DNA of 32,832 bases, from the NCBI GenBank assembly GCA_033721915.1, contig JAWWAC010000033.1, positions 1 to 32,832 of the forward strand. Direction: 5' to 3'. Made by a program: the position numbers and the translations under genes. A model generated the notes under the pieces. That model did no database searches. It had not been told where the DNA came from and saw nothing but the letters and a program-made list of their open reading frames with translations. This DNA is from REBR01 sp033721915. GTDB lineage: Bacteria; Pseudomonadota; Gammaproteobacteria; Pseudomonadales; Oleiphilaceae. Position 1 is the stretch's first letter; every line of letters begins with the position of its first letter. Shown here piece after piece: positions 25,660 through 32,832 of this stretch.

Positions 25660-26391
25660 ATGCCACGTGCTCATCGCGTTTTTCTGCCAGGCCATGTCTG
25701 GCATATCACCCACCGCTGTCATCGCCAGCAGTTTCTGCTGCAGTTCGCCCGTGACCGGCGCCGATGGCGCTACTGGCTCTACCAGGCCCGGAAGCGCTAT
25801 GGCTTTTGCGTGCTGAATTACATCGCCACCTGCAACCACGTGCACCTGCTGGTCAAGGACCGGGGCCAGGAGGAGATCCCCCGCAGCATGCAACTGATCG
25901 CAAGCCGTACTGCCCAGGAGTTCAACCAGCGCAAACAGCGCAAGGGGGCTTACTGGGAGGACCGCTATCACGCTACGGCGGTGGACAGTCACGGTTATCT
26001 GGCCCGTTGCCTTGTGTACATCGACCTGAACATGGTGAGGGCGGGCAAGGTGGCTCATCCCGCTGAGTGGGATGTTTGTGGTTACAACGAAATCCAGCAG
26101 CCACCCCCGCGATACCGGGTGATTGATACGGACACCCTCACGGGGCTGCTCTCGCTGCCCGGACGGGAAACCATGCGCAGTGAGCACAGCAGCTGGGTCA
26201 GCCAGGCGCTGGCTTCACAGCAACTGCAGCGCCAGGGTTACTGGTCTGACAGCCTGGCGGTGGGCGGTCTGAATTTTGTGGCCCGTTATCAGCGGGCCAT
26301 GGGGGCGGCAAGCCGTGAGAGAACCCGGTTGCAAGGCGAGGCCGGGTATCGGCTGCGGGAGAATGCTTCCTCTTATAACGGTCATTCTTAA
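25660..26391 (+). CDS. REP-associated tyrosine transposase (Y1/IS200-like)
   Basis: 243 residues. The start ATG 25660 follows AGGGAGGG. Motifs are GHVWHITHRCH (11-21), the HUH metal site CNHVHLLV (58-65, His60 and His62), YWEDRYHAT (98-106) and the catalytic-tyrosine block LVYIDLNMVRAG (118-129, Tyr120). These define RAYT proteins, single-domain relatives of IS200/IS605 transposases. RAYTs nick single-stranded DNA at short palindromic REP elements and are thought to mobilise them rather than themselves. The gene appears intact and is followed by paired palindromes and repeats that may be its target. It is a single copy here and is not flanked by IS ends. Confidence 0.85.
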   Translation: MPRAHRVFLPGHVWHITHRCHRQQFLLQFARDRRRWRYWLYQARKRYGFCVLNYIATCNHVHLLVKDRGQEEIPRSMQLIASRTAQEFNQRKQRKGAYWEDRYHATAVDSHGYLARCLVYIDLNMVRAGKVAHPAEWDVCGYNEIQQPPPRYRVIDTDTLTGLLSLPGRETMRSEHSSWVSQALASQQLQRQGYWSDSLAVGGLNFVARYQRAMGAASRERTRLQGEAGYRLRENASSYNGHS

Positions 26392-26398
26392 CGAAAAA

Positions 26399-26417
26399 CA
26401 CCCCCTTTAAGGGGGTG
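26399..26417. repeat. palindrome, copy 1 (CCCCCTTTAAGGGG element)
   Basis: CACCCCCTTTAAGGGGGTG is self-complementary around one central T, starting 7 bp after the transposase stop. A related shorter copy lies at 26552-26566. On the minus strand it is followed by five Ts, so it could also act as a terminator in that direction. Confidence 0.7.
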
Positions 26418-26464
26418 AAAATAGACTAATGCCTCTCTAAGTAAATGATATTGTTGTTCTTGTC

Positions 26465-26476
26465 CTGGTCCGACCC
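26465..26476. repeat. CTGGTCCGACCC repeat, copy 1
   Basis: A 12-mer containing the small inverted repeat GGTC-C-GACC. It recurs exactly at 26617-26628, 152 bp away in the same orientation. Its position beside a RAYT gene suggests a REP-like recognition sequence. Confidence 0.65.
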
Positions 26477-26509
26477 TGTCGGCTGTCGGTGACCATCGAT
26501 GGCCGCCGC

Positions 26510-26540
26510 AACACCCCATTATGCTTGGAAGGGTGTTTTT
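26510..26540 (+). terminator. probable Rho-independent terminator
   Basis: ACACCC and GGGTGT pair across a 14-15-nt loop and are followed directly by a T run (TGTTTTT). It would end plus-strand transcription from the transposase. Confidence 0.5.
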
Positions 26541-26551
26541 CCGGGCGAAAT

Positions 26552-26566
26552 ACCCCCTTTAAGGGG
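26552..26566. repeat. palindrome, copy 2 (CCCCCTTTAAGGGG element)
   Basis: ACCCCCTTTAAGGGG matches the core of the palindrome at 26399-26417. The left arm keeps an extra C. The spacing between copies is 152 bp, the same as that between the CTGGTCCGACCC copies. Confidence 0.65.
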
Positions 26567-26616
26567 CCGTTAAACGGTTTTTTTGAGGCTAAACGGTTGT
26601 TGTCAAAGGATTCGGT

Positions 26617-26628
26617 CTGGTCCGACCC
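26617..26628. repeat. CTGGTCCGACCC repeat, copy 2
   Basis: Exact second copy of the 12-mer at 26465-26476. Together with the palindrome pair it indicates that a roughly 150-bp segment has been duplicated and has diverged, or that REP-like elements occur at regular spacing. Confidence 0.65.
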
Positions 26629-26768
26629 ACGGTGGTTTTTTTGTGGTAGGGTTGTAGCGTTTTGTAGTGGGTAATCAACATTCTCCGTGGTTTATCTTAT
26701 GCTGTTTCTAGGGTTATTGGGGGGGTGGTGGTTGTGTCCGGGTTTTTTTGCACAAGAACAATAGGGTT

Positions 26769-28277
26769 ATGACGTCTCTCTTTGGTTGCAACCGCTGGCG
26801 GCTGGGGCTGCTGTGCTGGGTTCTGGCGCCGGCGTTGTCGCTGGGGGCCGCTCAGCCGGTGTCACTGGCCTTTTCCGGGTCGGACATCCCCCGTGAGGGG
26901 CGGCCCGGGTCCATGGGGTCTCTGTATTGGGATGAGAACGATCTGCGCTACCGGGTCGGGGCTTCCCCGGGGGTGGGGGATGGGGCCCTGCGTCTGGGTC
27001 GGTCCCATCGGGCGGTGACCGTGGATGGGGGTGAGCAGTGGCAGTTCGGTCTGGATTTTGATGCCATCCTCACGCCTCAGGAATCCCGTGAGATCCAGGG
27101 TTTTGGCCATCAGCAGCGCAGCGCGGATCTGGGGGTGGAGCGCTTTCTGCTTTCAGGGCGCACTGAGAGGCTGAGCTTCCGTCTGGGGCACCATCAGGCC
27201 ACGGATGACGGTCTGCTGTTCGAGGGGGCGGCCCACTGGGGGCTTTCCGCCCGGGCCCGGCTTGATGGGATCAACAGCGAGTTGTCCCTGTTCGGTGTCA
27301 ATGCCGCCTCCGGTGAGGACCCGCTGGCGGGCTTTGCCCGGGCGGACAGCGAGGACTATTTCAGTGGCGGCGCCTGGCAGTCTTCCCTGGCCACGCCCTG
27401 GGTGGGCATGACCCTGTCGGCGTCCTATGTGGCCGGTCGTGAAAATGCGGGTGGGTTCCCCGGGAGTCCCCTGGAGGATTCCACGGTGGGTGTGGGGGAG
27501 GGCTACTCGGTGGGGCTGGATAGCCAGTGGTTCGATCAGCGTCTGAACCTGTCACTGGAAAGTGCCCTGACCCGATTTACCCCGGAGCAGGGCAGCGGTG
27601 ATGCACTGAGTCCCTCGGACAATGCCTATTCCGCCACCCTGATCTACCAGCCACAGATGGCACTGATGCCACTGGGCTGGACGCTGGGCCTCCAGGCCCG
27701 GGAGGTGGGGCACTGGTTCCGCAGCCCAGCCAACCGGAAACTGGCGCGGGATCGCTCCAGGGAGGGCTACTTCCTGCGCCTCAACCCCACCGGCGACTGG
27801 TCACTGGGTTACCGTTTTCAACGGGAAAACCGCAGCCGCAGTCAGGGTGTCCCGGCGGTGCTGCTGGATGAGCTTTCCGCCGAGGCCCACTGGCGCCTTT
27901 CCAGCCGGTTGCAGATCCGGCCTTACGGTGAATTCCGCCGTGAGCGGGTGGAGGACTCAACGGCAGAGGTCTACCACAGCGCTCTGAGTGTCACGGCCAA
28001 CACCTGGCTGGTCCCCGGGGCACTGTTCTACCGCAATGTCATCAAGCTGAACCAGACCCAGGGCGCCCGGCATCCCGCCCTGGGGAGAAGGCAGACCCGG
28101 AGGGCCCTCACCGGCGAGTTCCAGTGGCAGGCCATCACACCGCGCCGACTGAGGCCGGGGCTGGATGTGAACCTCAGCTTCAGTGCCGACCGCCGTGAAG
28201 CCGCCTGGGACCCGGTTGGCGGCGAGACCGACTACCAGCTGCAGCTGTCCATCAACTCCCGCATCCCCGGCGCCTGA
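26769..28277 (+). CDS. probable outer-membrane beta-barrel protein
   Basis: 502 residues; family not recognised. A signal peptide (about 1-28, CNRWRLGLLCWVLAPALSLG then AAQP) is followed by long alternating polar/hydrophobic strands rich in Gly, Ser, Arg and aromatics (SFRLGHHQATDD, GMTLSASYVAGRE, WSLGYRFQRENRS). These are typical of porin-like barrels with arginine-lined interiors. No TonB box, plug or OmpA domain is seen, and the protein does not end in the usual aromatic residue (ends NSRIPGA). ATG 26769 was chosen because it begins the signal peptide; a TTG at 26748 is possible. It converges on the allophanate hydrolase, and both stops sit in a shared hairpin. Function unknown. Confidence 0.65.
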   Translation: MTSLFGCNRWRLGLLCWVLAPALSLGAAQPVSLAFSGSDIPREGRPGSMGSLYWDENDLRYRVGASPGVGDGALRLGRSHRAVTVDGGEQWQFGLDFDAILTPQESREIQGFGHQQRSADLGVERFLLSGRTERLSFRLGHHQATDDGLLFEGAAHWGLSARARLDGINSELSLFGVNAASGEDPLAGFARADSEDYFSGGAWQSSLATPWVGMTLSASYVAGRENAGGFPGSPLEDSTVGVGEGYSVGLDSQWFDQRLNLSLESALTRFTPEQGSGDALSPSDNAYSATLIYQPQMALMPLGWTLGLQAREVGHWFRSPANRKLARDRSREGYFLRLNPTGDWSLGYRFQRENRSRSQGVPAVLLDELSAEAHWRLSSRLQIRPYGEFRRERVEDSTAEVYHSALSVTANTWLVPGALFYRNVIKLNQTQGARHPALGRRQTRRALTGEFQWQAITPRRLRPGLDVNLSFSADRREAAWDPVGGETDYQLQLSINSRIPGA

Positions 28278-28306
28278 GTGTCCCGCCCGGGGCCCTCAGG
28301 CGCCGG
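28267..28306. terminator. bidirectional hairpin containing both stop codons
   Basis: A perfect 12-bp stem CCGGCGCCTGAG/CTCAGGCGCCGG (28267-28278 and 28295-28306) with a 16-nt loop. The TGA of the plus gene (28275-28277) and the TGA of the minus gene (28296-28298) lie within the two arms. There is no T tract. It probably terminates or protects both messages. Confidence 0.6.
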
Positions 28307-30119
28307 ACTGCAGGTAGGCCCGCCAGCCGCCGAATGAGGAAATATCCCGTGCCCGGGCCAGTGCATGGTCCTCACAGATAAAGCCTTTCACCCAGCGTCC
28401 GTCACGCAGCTCCACATTGCCGATGCCCAGTGGTGGCGGTATCAGTGCCACAAAAGAGCCCAGCTCCCTTATGGGCATCTGCCACAGCTCCAGCTCAATC
28501 TCATGGCCGCTGTCCTGGCTGCGGCGCAGCCCCGGCTTGGGGGGAGTACTGTCGGGCAGGGCATAGAGCCGGTAGCAGCTGGCCGTGGTGGTCTTCTCCA
28601 GCAGGGTGGCGCCGCGGTCACTGAGCTGGTGGTTCAGTGGCATACCGGTGAGGTGAGCCCCCACCACGGCCACCTGCGCGGTTTCAGCCCCGTTGCCGTC
28701 CAGTGGCGGTTCTTCACTGCGGGGCAGACCGGTGGCACCAATGGCCGTGGGCCATCGGTTCAGCCAGTGCCGGGCCAGCTGCTGCAGGTCCCGGTCCCGC
28801 CAGGCGCCGCTGATCAGGGTGATGCCAAAGGGCAGTCCGTCGACGCGCTCGCCGGCGGGTACCGCCAGTGCCGAGAAATCCGCCAGGTTAACGAAGTTGG
28901 TATAGGTGCCCAGACGGCTGTTGAGCAGCACCGGCTCACGGTTCACCGCCTCAATGGTGGGGCTGATGGGTGCGGTGGGCACCAGCAGGGCGTCCACCTG
29001 TGACAGTTGCTGGTCAATGGCCCTCAGCAGCTCCTGGTGGCGATAATGACCCTTGAAGGCATCCGTGGCGGTAAAGTCCCCGGCCTTGCGGATAATTTCC
29101 CGCACCACCGGGTTCATGGCGTCACTGTGGCTTGCCATGAAGGCGTCGATGGCGGCGTGGCGTTCGGCCACCCAGGGGCCTTCGTAAAGCAGGGCCGCCA
29201 ACTGTGAAAGCCCTGTAAAATCCATGGGCACCAGTGTCAGTCCCAGGGACGTCCAACGCTCCAGGGCGTCTTCCCAGGCGGCCTGTGACAGACTGTCGCC
29301 GAACCATTCCGGGTCCAGGGGCACACCCAGGGTGCGTATCGGTCCGGGACGTCGTATGGCCGGCAGCGTGACGGGAAAGTCGCCGGGTGGCTGTCTGGAG
29401 AATGGGTCGGACGGGTTGTAACCGGCCGCCTGATCATAAACGGTGCGGGCGTCATTCAGTGTATGGGCAAAAATGGAGACGCAATCCAGTGAGCGGCAGG
29501 CGGGTACCACCCCCTCTGTGCTGATGGCTCCCCGGGTGGGCTTGAGCCCCACCAGGTTGTTCAGCCCGGCGGGAACCCGTCCCGAGCCGGCGGTATCCGT
29601 CCCCAGGGCAAAGGGCACCAGCCCCCTGGCCACCACCGAGGCCGATCCGGAACTGGAGCCACCGCTGATGAACTCCGGGCGGAAGCTGTTGGGCACAGTC
29701 CCATAGGGGGAGCGGGTCCCCACCAGCCCGGTGGCAAACTGGTCCAGGTTGGTCTTGCCCAACACCAGGGCGCCGGCGGCTTTCAGCCGTGCCACCGCCT
29801 CGGCGTCCTTCCCGGGGCGATAGGCGAAGGCCGGGCAGGCGGCGGTGGTGTCAAAGCCGGTGGCGTCGATGTTGTCCTTGACGGCAAAGGGGATGCCATA
29901 GAGCGGCAAAGCGCCCATGTCCCCCTCATGGGCGCTGAGGGTCCCGGCCAGTTGCGACAGGGCCTGGTCCAGCTCCTGATCTGTGAGGCAGGCAATCCAG
30001 GCGGGATCCTCACCACGGATGCGCTTCAGCAGAGGTTTCAGGAGGGCTTCCGGGCTGGCTCCCTTGTGATAAGCCCGTTGCCAGTCTGCCAGGGTCCAGC
30101 CCGTGGTGTTGGCATTCAT
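28296..30119 (-). CDS. atzF: allophanate hydrolase
   Basis: 607 residues. The enzyme hydrolyses allophanate to ammonia and CO2, the second step of ATP-dependent urea degradation and the last step of s-triazine breakdown. The amidase-signature domain (about 1-460) shows catalytic Lys81 (PFAVKDN), cis-Ser155 in ISGGSSSGSA and nucleophile Ser179 in GTDTAGSGRVPAG. The C-terminal domain (about 475-607; AVVGAHLTGMPLNHQL, VALIPPPLGIGNVEL, FSSFGG-like ISSFGGWRAYL) is specific to AtzF-type enzymes and absent from plain amidases. Full length and intact. Urea carboxylase, the usual partner, is not adjacent. The gene is alone on its strand, and its promoter must lie within 30120-30400. Confidence 0.92.
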   Translation of the reverse strand: MNANTTGWTLADWQRAYHKGASPEALLKPLLKRIRGEDPAWIACLTDQELDQALSQLAGTLSAHEGDMGALPLYGIPFAVKDNIDATGFDTTAACPAFAYRPGKDAEAVARLKAAGALVLGKTNLDQFATGLVGTRSPYGTVPNSFRPEFISGGSSSGSASVVARGLVPFALGTDTAGSGRVPAGLNNLVGLKPTRGAISTEGVVPACRSLDCVSIFAHTLNDARTVYDQAAGYNPSDPFSRQPPGDFPVTLPAIRRPGPIRTLGVPLDPEWFGDSLSQAAWEDALERWTSLGLTLVPMDFTGLSQLAALLYEGPWVAERHAAIDAFMASHSDAMNPVVREIIRKAGDFTATDAFKGHYRHQELLRAIDQQLSQVDALLVPTAPISPTIEAVNREPVLLNSRLGTYTNFVNLADFSALAVPAGERVDGLPFGITLISGAWRDRDLQQLARHWLNRWPTAIGATGLPRSEEPPLDGNGAETAQVAVVGAHLTGMPLNHQLSDRGATLLEKTTTASCYRLYALPDSTPPKPGLRRSQDSGHEIELELWQMPIRELGSFVALIPPPLGIGNVELRDGRWVKGFICEDHALARARDISSFGGWRAYLQSGA

Positions 30120-30170
30120 AGGATGATGTCCATTGAGGGTTATGCGTTATTCCCAGAGGTATCCGGTGCT

Positions 30171-30365
30171 ATGGAGACGTTACAGCAACCACTGTGCCAG
30201 CCGGTGGTCAGGGCCCTGAAGACCTGCCCGGGGCCGTTTTCCGCCTTCCGCAAGCACCGCAACCGTGCGTGGCGTTTCTGGCAGTGCACGGTAAAGGCGC
30301 ATCGGGATTTCGTCTGTGCCGGATTGGTGCATGACGCCATGGTTGAGTCCCGCCTGTCTCTGTGA
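30171..30365 (+). CDS. possible small DUF1127-like protein
   Basis: 64-codon frame METLQQPLCQPVVRALKTCP, then FSAFRKHRNRAWRFWQCTVK, then AHRDFVCAGLVHDAMVESRL. The basic helix followed by a 'hRDF..aGL..da...r' ending loosely resembles DUF1127 small proteins. The ribosome site is weak (AGAGG 11 bases upstream), and the frame may start earlier at 30123. It lies between the divergent hydrolase and the crotonase. It could be noise in a promoter region. Confidence 0.3.
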   Translation: METLQQPLCQPVVRALKTCPGPFSAFRKHRNRAWRFWQCTVKAHRDFVCAGLVHDAMVESRLSL

Positions 30366-30405
30366 TCTGCTTGTGGCCTGTCTAATGGTGATTGAGGAGA
30401 GGCTT

Positions 30406-31185
30406 GTGGATTTAATCAAGGTGGAAAAACGCGGTCATATTCTGCTGATCGGATTCAATCGTCCCGAGAAGATGAACGCCATGAACCGGGCCATGTACCA
30501 CCGGGTCGCCCAGGCCTACTACCAGCTGGAGCACGACCCGGAGCTGCGGGTCGGCCTGCTTTACTCCGAGGGCAAGCACTCCACGGCGGGTCTGGAGCTG
30601 GACGACTGGACTGAGACCTTCGCCAGCGGCGAGGGCTTCGGGGCCAGGGAGGGTGAGATCGACCCCTTCGGCATGGCCGGCCTGCCACTGACCAAGCCCA
30701 TGGTCACCGCCTGCCAGGGGGTGTGCTTTACCAGTGGCGTGGAGATGATGCTCAATACCGATATCCGGGTGGCGGCAAGGGATGCCCGCTTTGCCCAGCT
30801 GGAGGTCAAGCGGGGCATCTACGCCTGTGGTGGCGCCACCATCCGCCTGCAGGAGGAGATCGGCTGGGGCAATGCCCAGCGCTTCCTGCTCACCGGCGAC
30901 GAGTGGAGCGCCCAGCAGGCCTTTGACTGGGGCATGGTGCAGGAGCTGGTGGAGCCGGGTGAGCAGTTTGACCGGGCACTGGAGCTGGCGGAGAAGGTGG
31001 CCAACGCCGCCCCACTGGGTGTACGCGGCAGCCTGGCCTCTTCACAGCTGGCCAGGCGCTTTGGCCATGACGCCGCCAAGGCCCGGGTCTTTGTGGACCT
31101 CAAGCCGGTGATGGCCAGCGAGGATGTGAAGGAAGGGGTGCAGTCCTTTCTGGAGCGTCGGGACGCCCGCTTCCAGGGTCGGTAA
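30406..31185 (+). CDS. crotonase / enoyl-CoA hydratase family protein
   Basis: 259 residues of the crotonase superfamily, acting on CoA thioesters in the cytoplasm. ILLIGFNRPEKMNAMN (12-27) is the family opening. The oxyanion-hole segments are EGKHSTAGLELDDW (55-68) and GVCFTSGVEMML (105-116). ARFAQLEVKRGIYACGGATIRL (128-148) carries the Glu133 region, and LLTGDEWSAQQAFDWGMVQELV (161-182) closes the core. The second catalytic glutamate of true hydratases (in the 'PExxxG' block) is not clearly present, so another crotonase activity is possible. The start GTG 30406 has AGGAG six bases upstream, better than ATG 30385. The 3' end is overlapped by the opposite-strand EAL remnant. Confidence 0.85.
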   Translation: MDLIKVEKRGHILLIGFNRPEKMNAMNRAMYHRVAQAYYQLEHDPELRVGLLYSEGKHSTAGLELDDWTETFASGEGFGAREGEIDPFGMAGLPLTKPMVTACQGVCFTSGVEMMLNTDIRVAARDARFAQLEVKRGIYACGGATIRLQEEIGWGNAQRFLLTGDEWSAQQAFDWGMVQELVEPGEQFDRALELAEKVANAAPLGVRGSLASSQLARRFGHDAAKARVFVDLKPVMASEDVKEGVQSFLERRDARFQGR

Positions 31186-32727
31186 AGCACCAGGGCGCTG
31201 ATGGCCCTGGAGTCGGCACTGAGTGCCTGGTCTGCACGACCAGGGCTGCTAAAGAAGGCGCTCTTCTCGGGGCGACCTTCATCAGCCAGCCGGGCAGGAT
31301 GTATTTGGGCAGCAGTATCTGGCATTCGAACATGCGCCCGTGGAACTGGGTGCTGACATTGGGCAGGACACTGGGCAGACTCTGGGAAAGAGAACGTATC
31401 GGCACTTTCGCAGACTGGCCCTGGTCGGCTGCCAGCAGCTCCATCACCTTCGCGAACGCCATGGGGCGGCCCAGCAGATACCCCTGCAGGCTGTCACAAC
31501 CGGCTTTGGTAAGGATCTGCTGCTGGGCCGAGGTTTCAATGCCTTCCGCCACAATGGTCATGTCCAGCGCCTTGCCGATATTCACGATGCCCCGCAACAG
31601 GCGGAATGCGGCGTGGTTGTCGGCAATGTCGTCCACAAAGGCCCGGTCGATTTTCAGGGTGTGGAAGGGAATGTTGCGCAGGTAGCTCAGGGAGGAGTAG
31701 CCGGTGCCGAAATCGTCCAGGGCACATTGCACCCCCATCTCCTGCAGCCGCATCAGGGTGTTGCTTACCTCCCGGATGTTGGCCACAAAGCTCTGCTCCG
31801 TGAGTTCCACCACCAGCTGTCCGGGAGGCAGCCCGGTAGTCTCCAGCGCATATTCCACTTCCGCGAGAAAGTCCGGCTGCTGGAATTCCGGGCCGGCAAT
31901 GTTCACGTTCACCGACACCGGCTGCCTGCGATCCTGGTTCCAGTCACGGGCTGCCTGACAGGCCTGGAGCAGCACCTGGCGGCTGAACAGTCGTGACAGG
32001 CGGGGGTCCGCCTCGGCGAAGGGGATGAACTCCCCCGGTGAGACCCGGCCAAGCTCGGCATCCTGCCAGCGGGCCAGGGCCTCGAAGGTGTAGGGGCGTC
32101 CGCTCTCGATGTCATAGACCGGCTGGTAGACCAGTTCGATCCGGTTGTTTTCCAGCGCCTCGCTCAGGCGGGCGGAAAAGTGATCCTGTTTGCGCACCAG
32201 GCTGTCCGAAGTGCCGGAATAGAAGCAGTAGCCGGATTCCGGCACCGAGTGAACCGCCTCACGGGCGTGCAGGATAGCCTCATGAATCGTATCAGCCTCT
32301 TTCAGCAAAAAATCGGCACCGATACAGACCCTGGGTTTGCGCAGCCCGCCATCCAGACGATAACGGGTATGCAGTTGCCCATTGAGTGTTTCCACCCAGT
32401 GATGGGCGCTTTCCTGGTCGACAAAGCCGCTGACGGCCACCAGCATATGGTCAAAACCGTCACGGCTGACCAGACCACGGTCTTCCACCAGGGCCTGCAC
32501 CCGGTTGGCTTTCAGTCGTACAGCCTCGTCGAGCCTCTCTGACCCGTAGTGGGAGAGAATCTCGCCGAACTTGGCAAAATAGATCGAAAGCACCAGTACC
32601 CCCCACTCGTTTCCTTCCACATTTCCTCCAGGCGTTCCTCGAACAGCATGGGGCCGGGAAGACCGGTGACCGGATCCAGCAGTGCCTGGGCGCTCAGGTC
32701 GTACCGGGCCTGGGCGAGTTGCTCATT
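31100..32727 (-). pseudogene. GGDEF-EAL protein, N-terminally truncated and frameshifted
   Basis: The long open part (31100-32620, 506 codons from a GTG) holds a degenerate GGDEF domain in which DGFDHM stands where GGDEF should be. A complete EAL phosphodiesterase domain follows, with FEALARW (E180), VNVN, ELTE (272-275), DDFGTGYSS (302-310), LKID (K323), AEGIET and LQGYLLGRP. Upstream in another frame, 32621-32727 encodes LAQARYDLSAQALLDPVTGL then PGPMLFEERLEEM, clearly the start of the same GGDEF domain. Adding one G at ATGTGG (to ATGGTGG, near 32618-32623) restores a single frame. That upstream frame begins right after a TGA without a start codon, so the sensor part is missing. The C-terminal ~106 residues look non-homologous and run 86 bp into the crotonase gene. 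Confidence 0.7.
31190..31244. terminator. two GC-rich hairpins after the crotonase gene
   Basis: CCAGGGC/GCCCTGG (31190-31196 and 31204-31210) and CCTGGTC/GACCAGG (31226-31232 and 31238-31244), each a perfect 7-bp stem. They start 5 bp after the crotonase stop, as expected for a terminator region. They also fall in the non-homologous tail of the EAL reading frame, hinting that that tail is not natural coding sequence. Confidence 0.45.
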
Positions 32728-32832
32728 TCACAGTTATTCCTGGCCTGGTCAAAAATCGCGCTATCTCTCCCGCCTGTCAGCCTGTACAATGCGCGCCCCG
32801 CTTTACCGTTGGTACCGCCTTGACGCCGTACC
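32728..32832. other. right-edge region, possible start of a plus-strand gene
   Basis: About 105 bp. TACAAT at 32785-32790 could be a -10 box, but no -35 matches. An ATG at 32789 opens a plus-strand frame to the window edge (MRAPLYRWYRLDAV) without a ribosome site. Neither reading can be confirmed from what is visible. Confidence 0.25.

Larger units (their letters stand above)
26392..26768. other. repeat-rich intergenic region downstream of the transposase
   Basis: About 377 bp rich in short palindromes and T or G runs. It contains two CCCCCTTTAAGGGG elements (26401-26414 and 26553-26566), two identical CTGGTCCGACCC 12-mers (26465-26476 and 26617-26628), two TAAACGGTT copies (26571-26579 and 26590-26598) and a terminator hairpin. 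A possible promoter for the beta-barrel gene, TCAACA-17 bp-TATGCT, lies near 26674-26702. Confidence 0.6.

Noticed and set aside
26399..26417. Plus-strand Rho-independent terminator directly after the transposase
   Set aside because: The palindrome is followed by GAAAATAG, not a T run, on the plus strand, and it has almost no loop. It fits a repeat element better; the later hairpin at 26510-26540 is the better terminator.

Overview
The window is high-GC chromosomal DNA of the kind found in halophilic or halotolerant Gammaproteobacteria. The main clue is a pair of genes (518-2172) for making the compatible solute glycine betaine by stepwise methylation of glycine, a route typical of halophiles such as Ectothiorhodospira/Halorhodospira relatives. 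Gammaproteobacterial-style RND efflux, c-di-GMP proteins, a REP-associated transposase and an allophanate hydrolase fit this. I cannot name a species. No rRNA, tRNA or CRISPR array was seen.

Layout. 1-517: tail of an unidentified gene, a terminator and a gene-free stretch. 518-2172: glycine/sarcosine and sarcosine/dimethylglycine methyltransferases. 2169-5072 (minus): beta-carbonic anhydrase followed by a copper P-type ATPase; the ATPase and the second methyltransferase have overlapping stop codons. 5315-13364 (plus): five tightly packed genes, all but one junction overlapping by 4 bp. They encode a GNAT-like protein, a GH3-family adenylating amide synthetase, a tandem GNAT-like protein, an RND adaptor and an RND pump with an Rmf-like C-terminal tail. 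I read this as an undescribed make-and-export operon for an acyl-amide type small molecule, and it is the best candidate here for a new system. 13497-14219: PP2C phosphatase. 14526-16072: a small DNA-binding-like protein and a membrane diguanylate cyclase. 16389-17600: an AT-richer glycosyltransferase-like gene.

17653-17954 is a genomic scar holding two gene ends from the AmmeMemoRadiSam system in opposite orientations. 18227-21430 encodes a large secreted protein with a Pro-Glu linker and two disulfide-containing repeat domains. It is followed by a 14-bp tandem repeat and an M28-peptidase-like pseudogene with its middle deleted. 21979-25153 (minus) carries a GT4 glycosyltransferase fused to a membrane-anchored, catalytically dead metallophosphoesterase domain, then a secreted coiled-coil protein built from 11/18/22-residue repeats. 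25660-26768 holds a REP-associated tyrosine transposase with repeated short palindromes downstream. 26769-28277 is a probable outer-membrane beta-barrel, convergent with an allophanate hydrolase (28296-30119) through a shared hairpin containing both stop codons. 30406-31185 is a crotonase. 31100-32727 (minus) is a decayed GGDEF-EAL gene with a one-base frameshift and no N-terminal start.

Overall the first 17 kb is intact and functional. From 17.6 kb on, intact genes alternate with several pseudogenes and repeats, which suggests an accessory, rearranged region. All family assignments are from reading the translated sequence; no database search was run.
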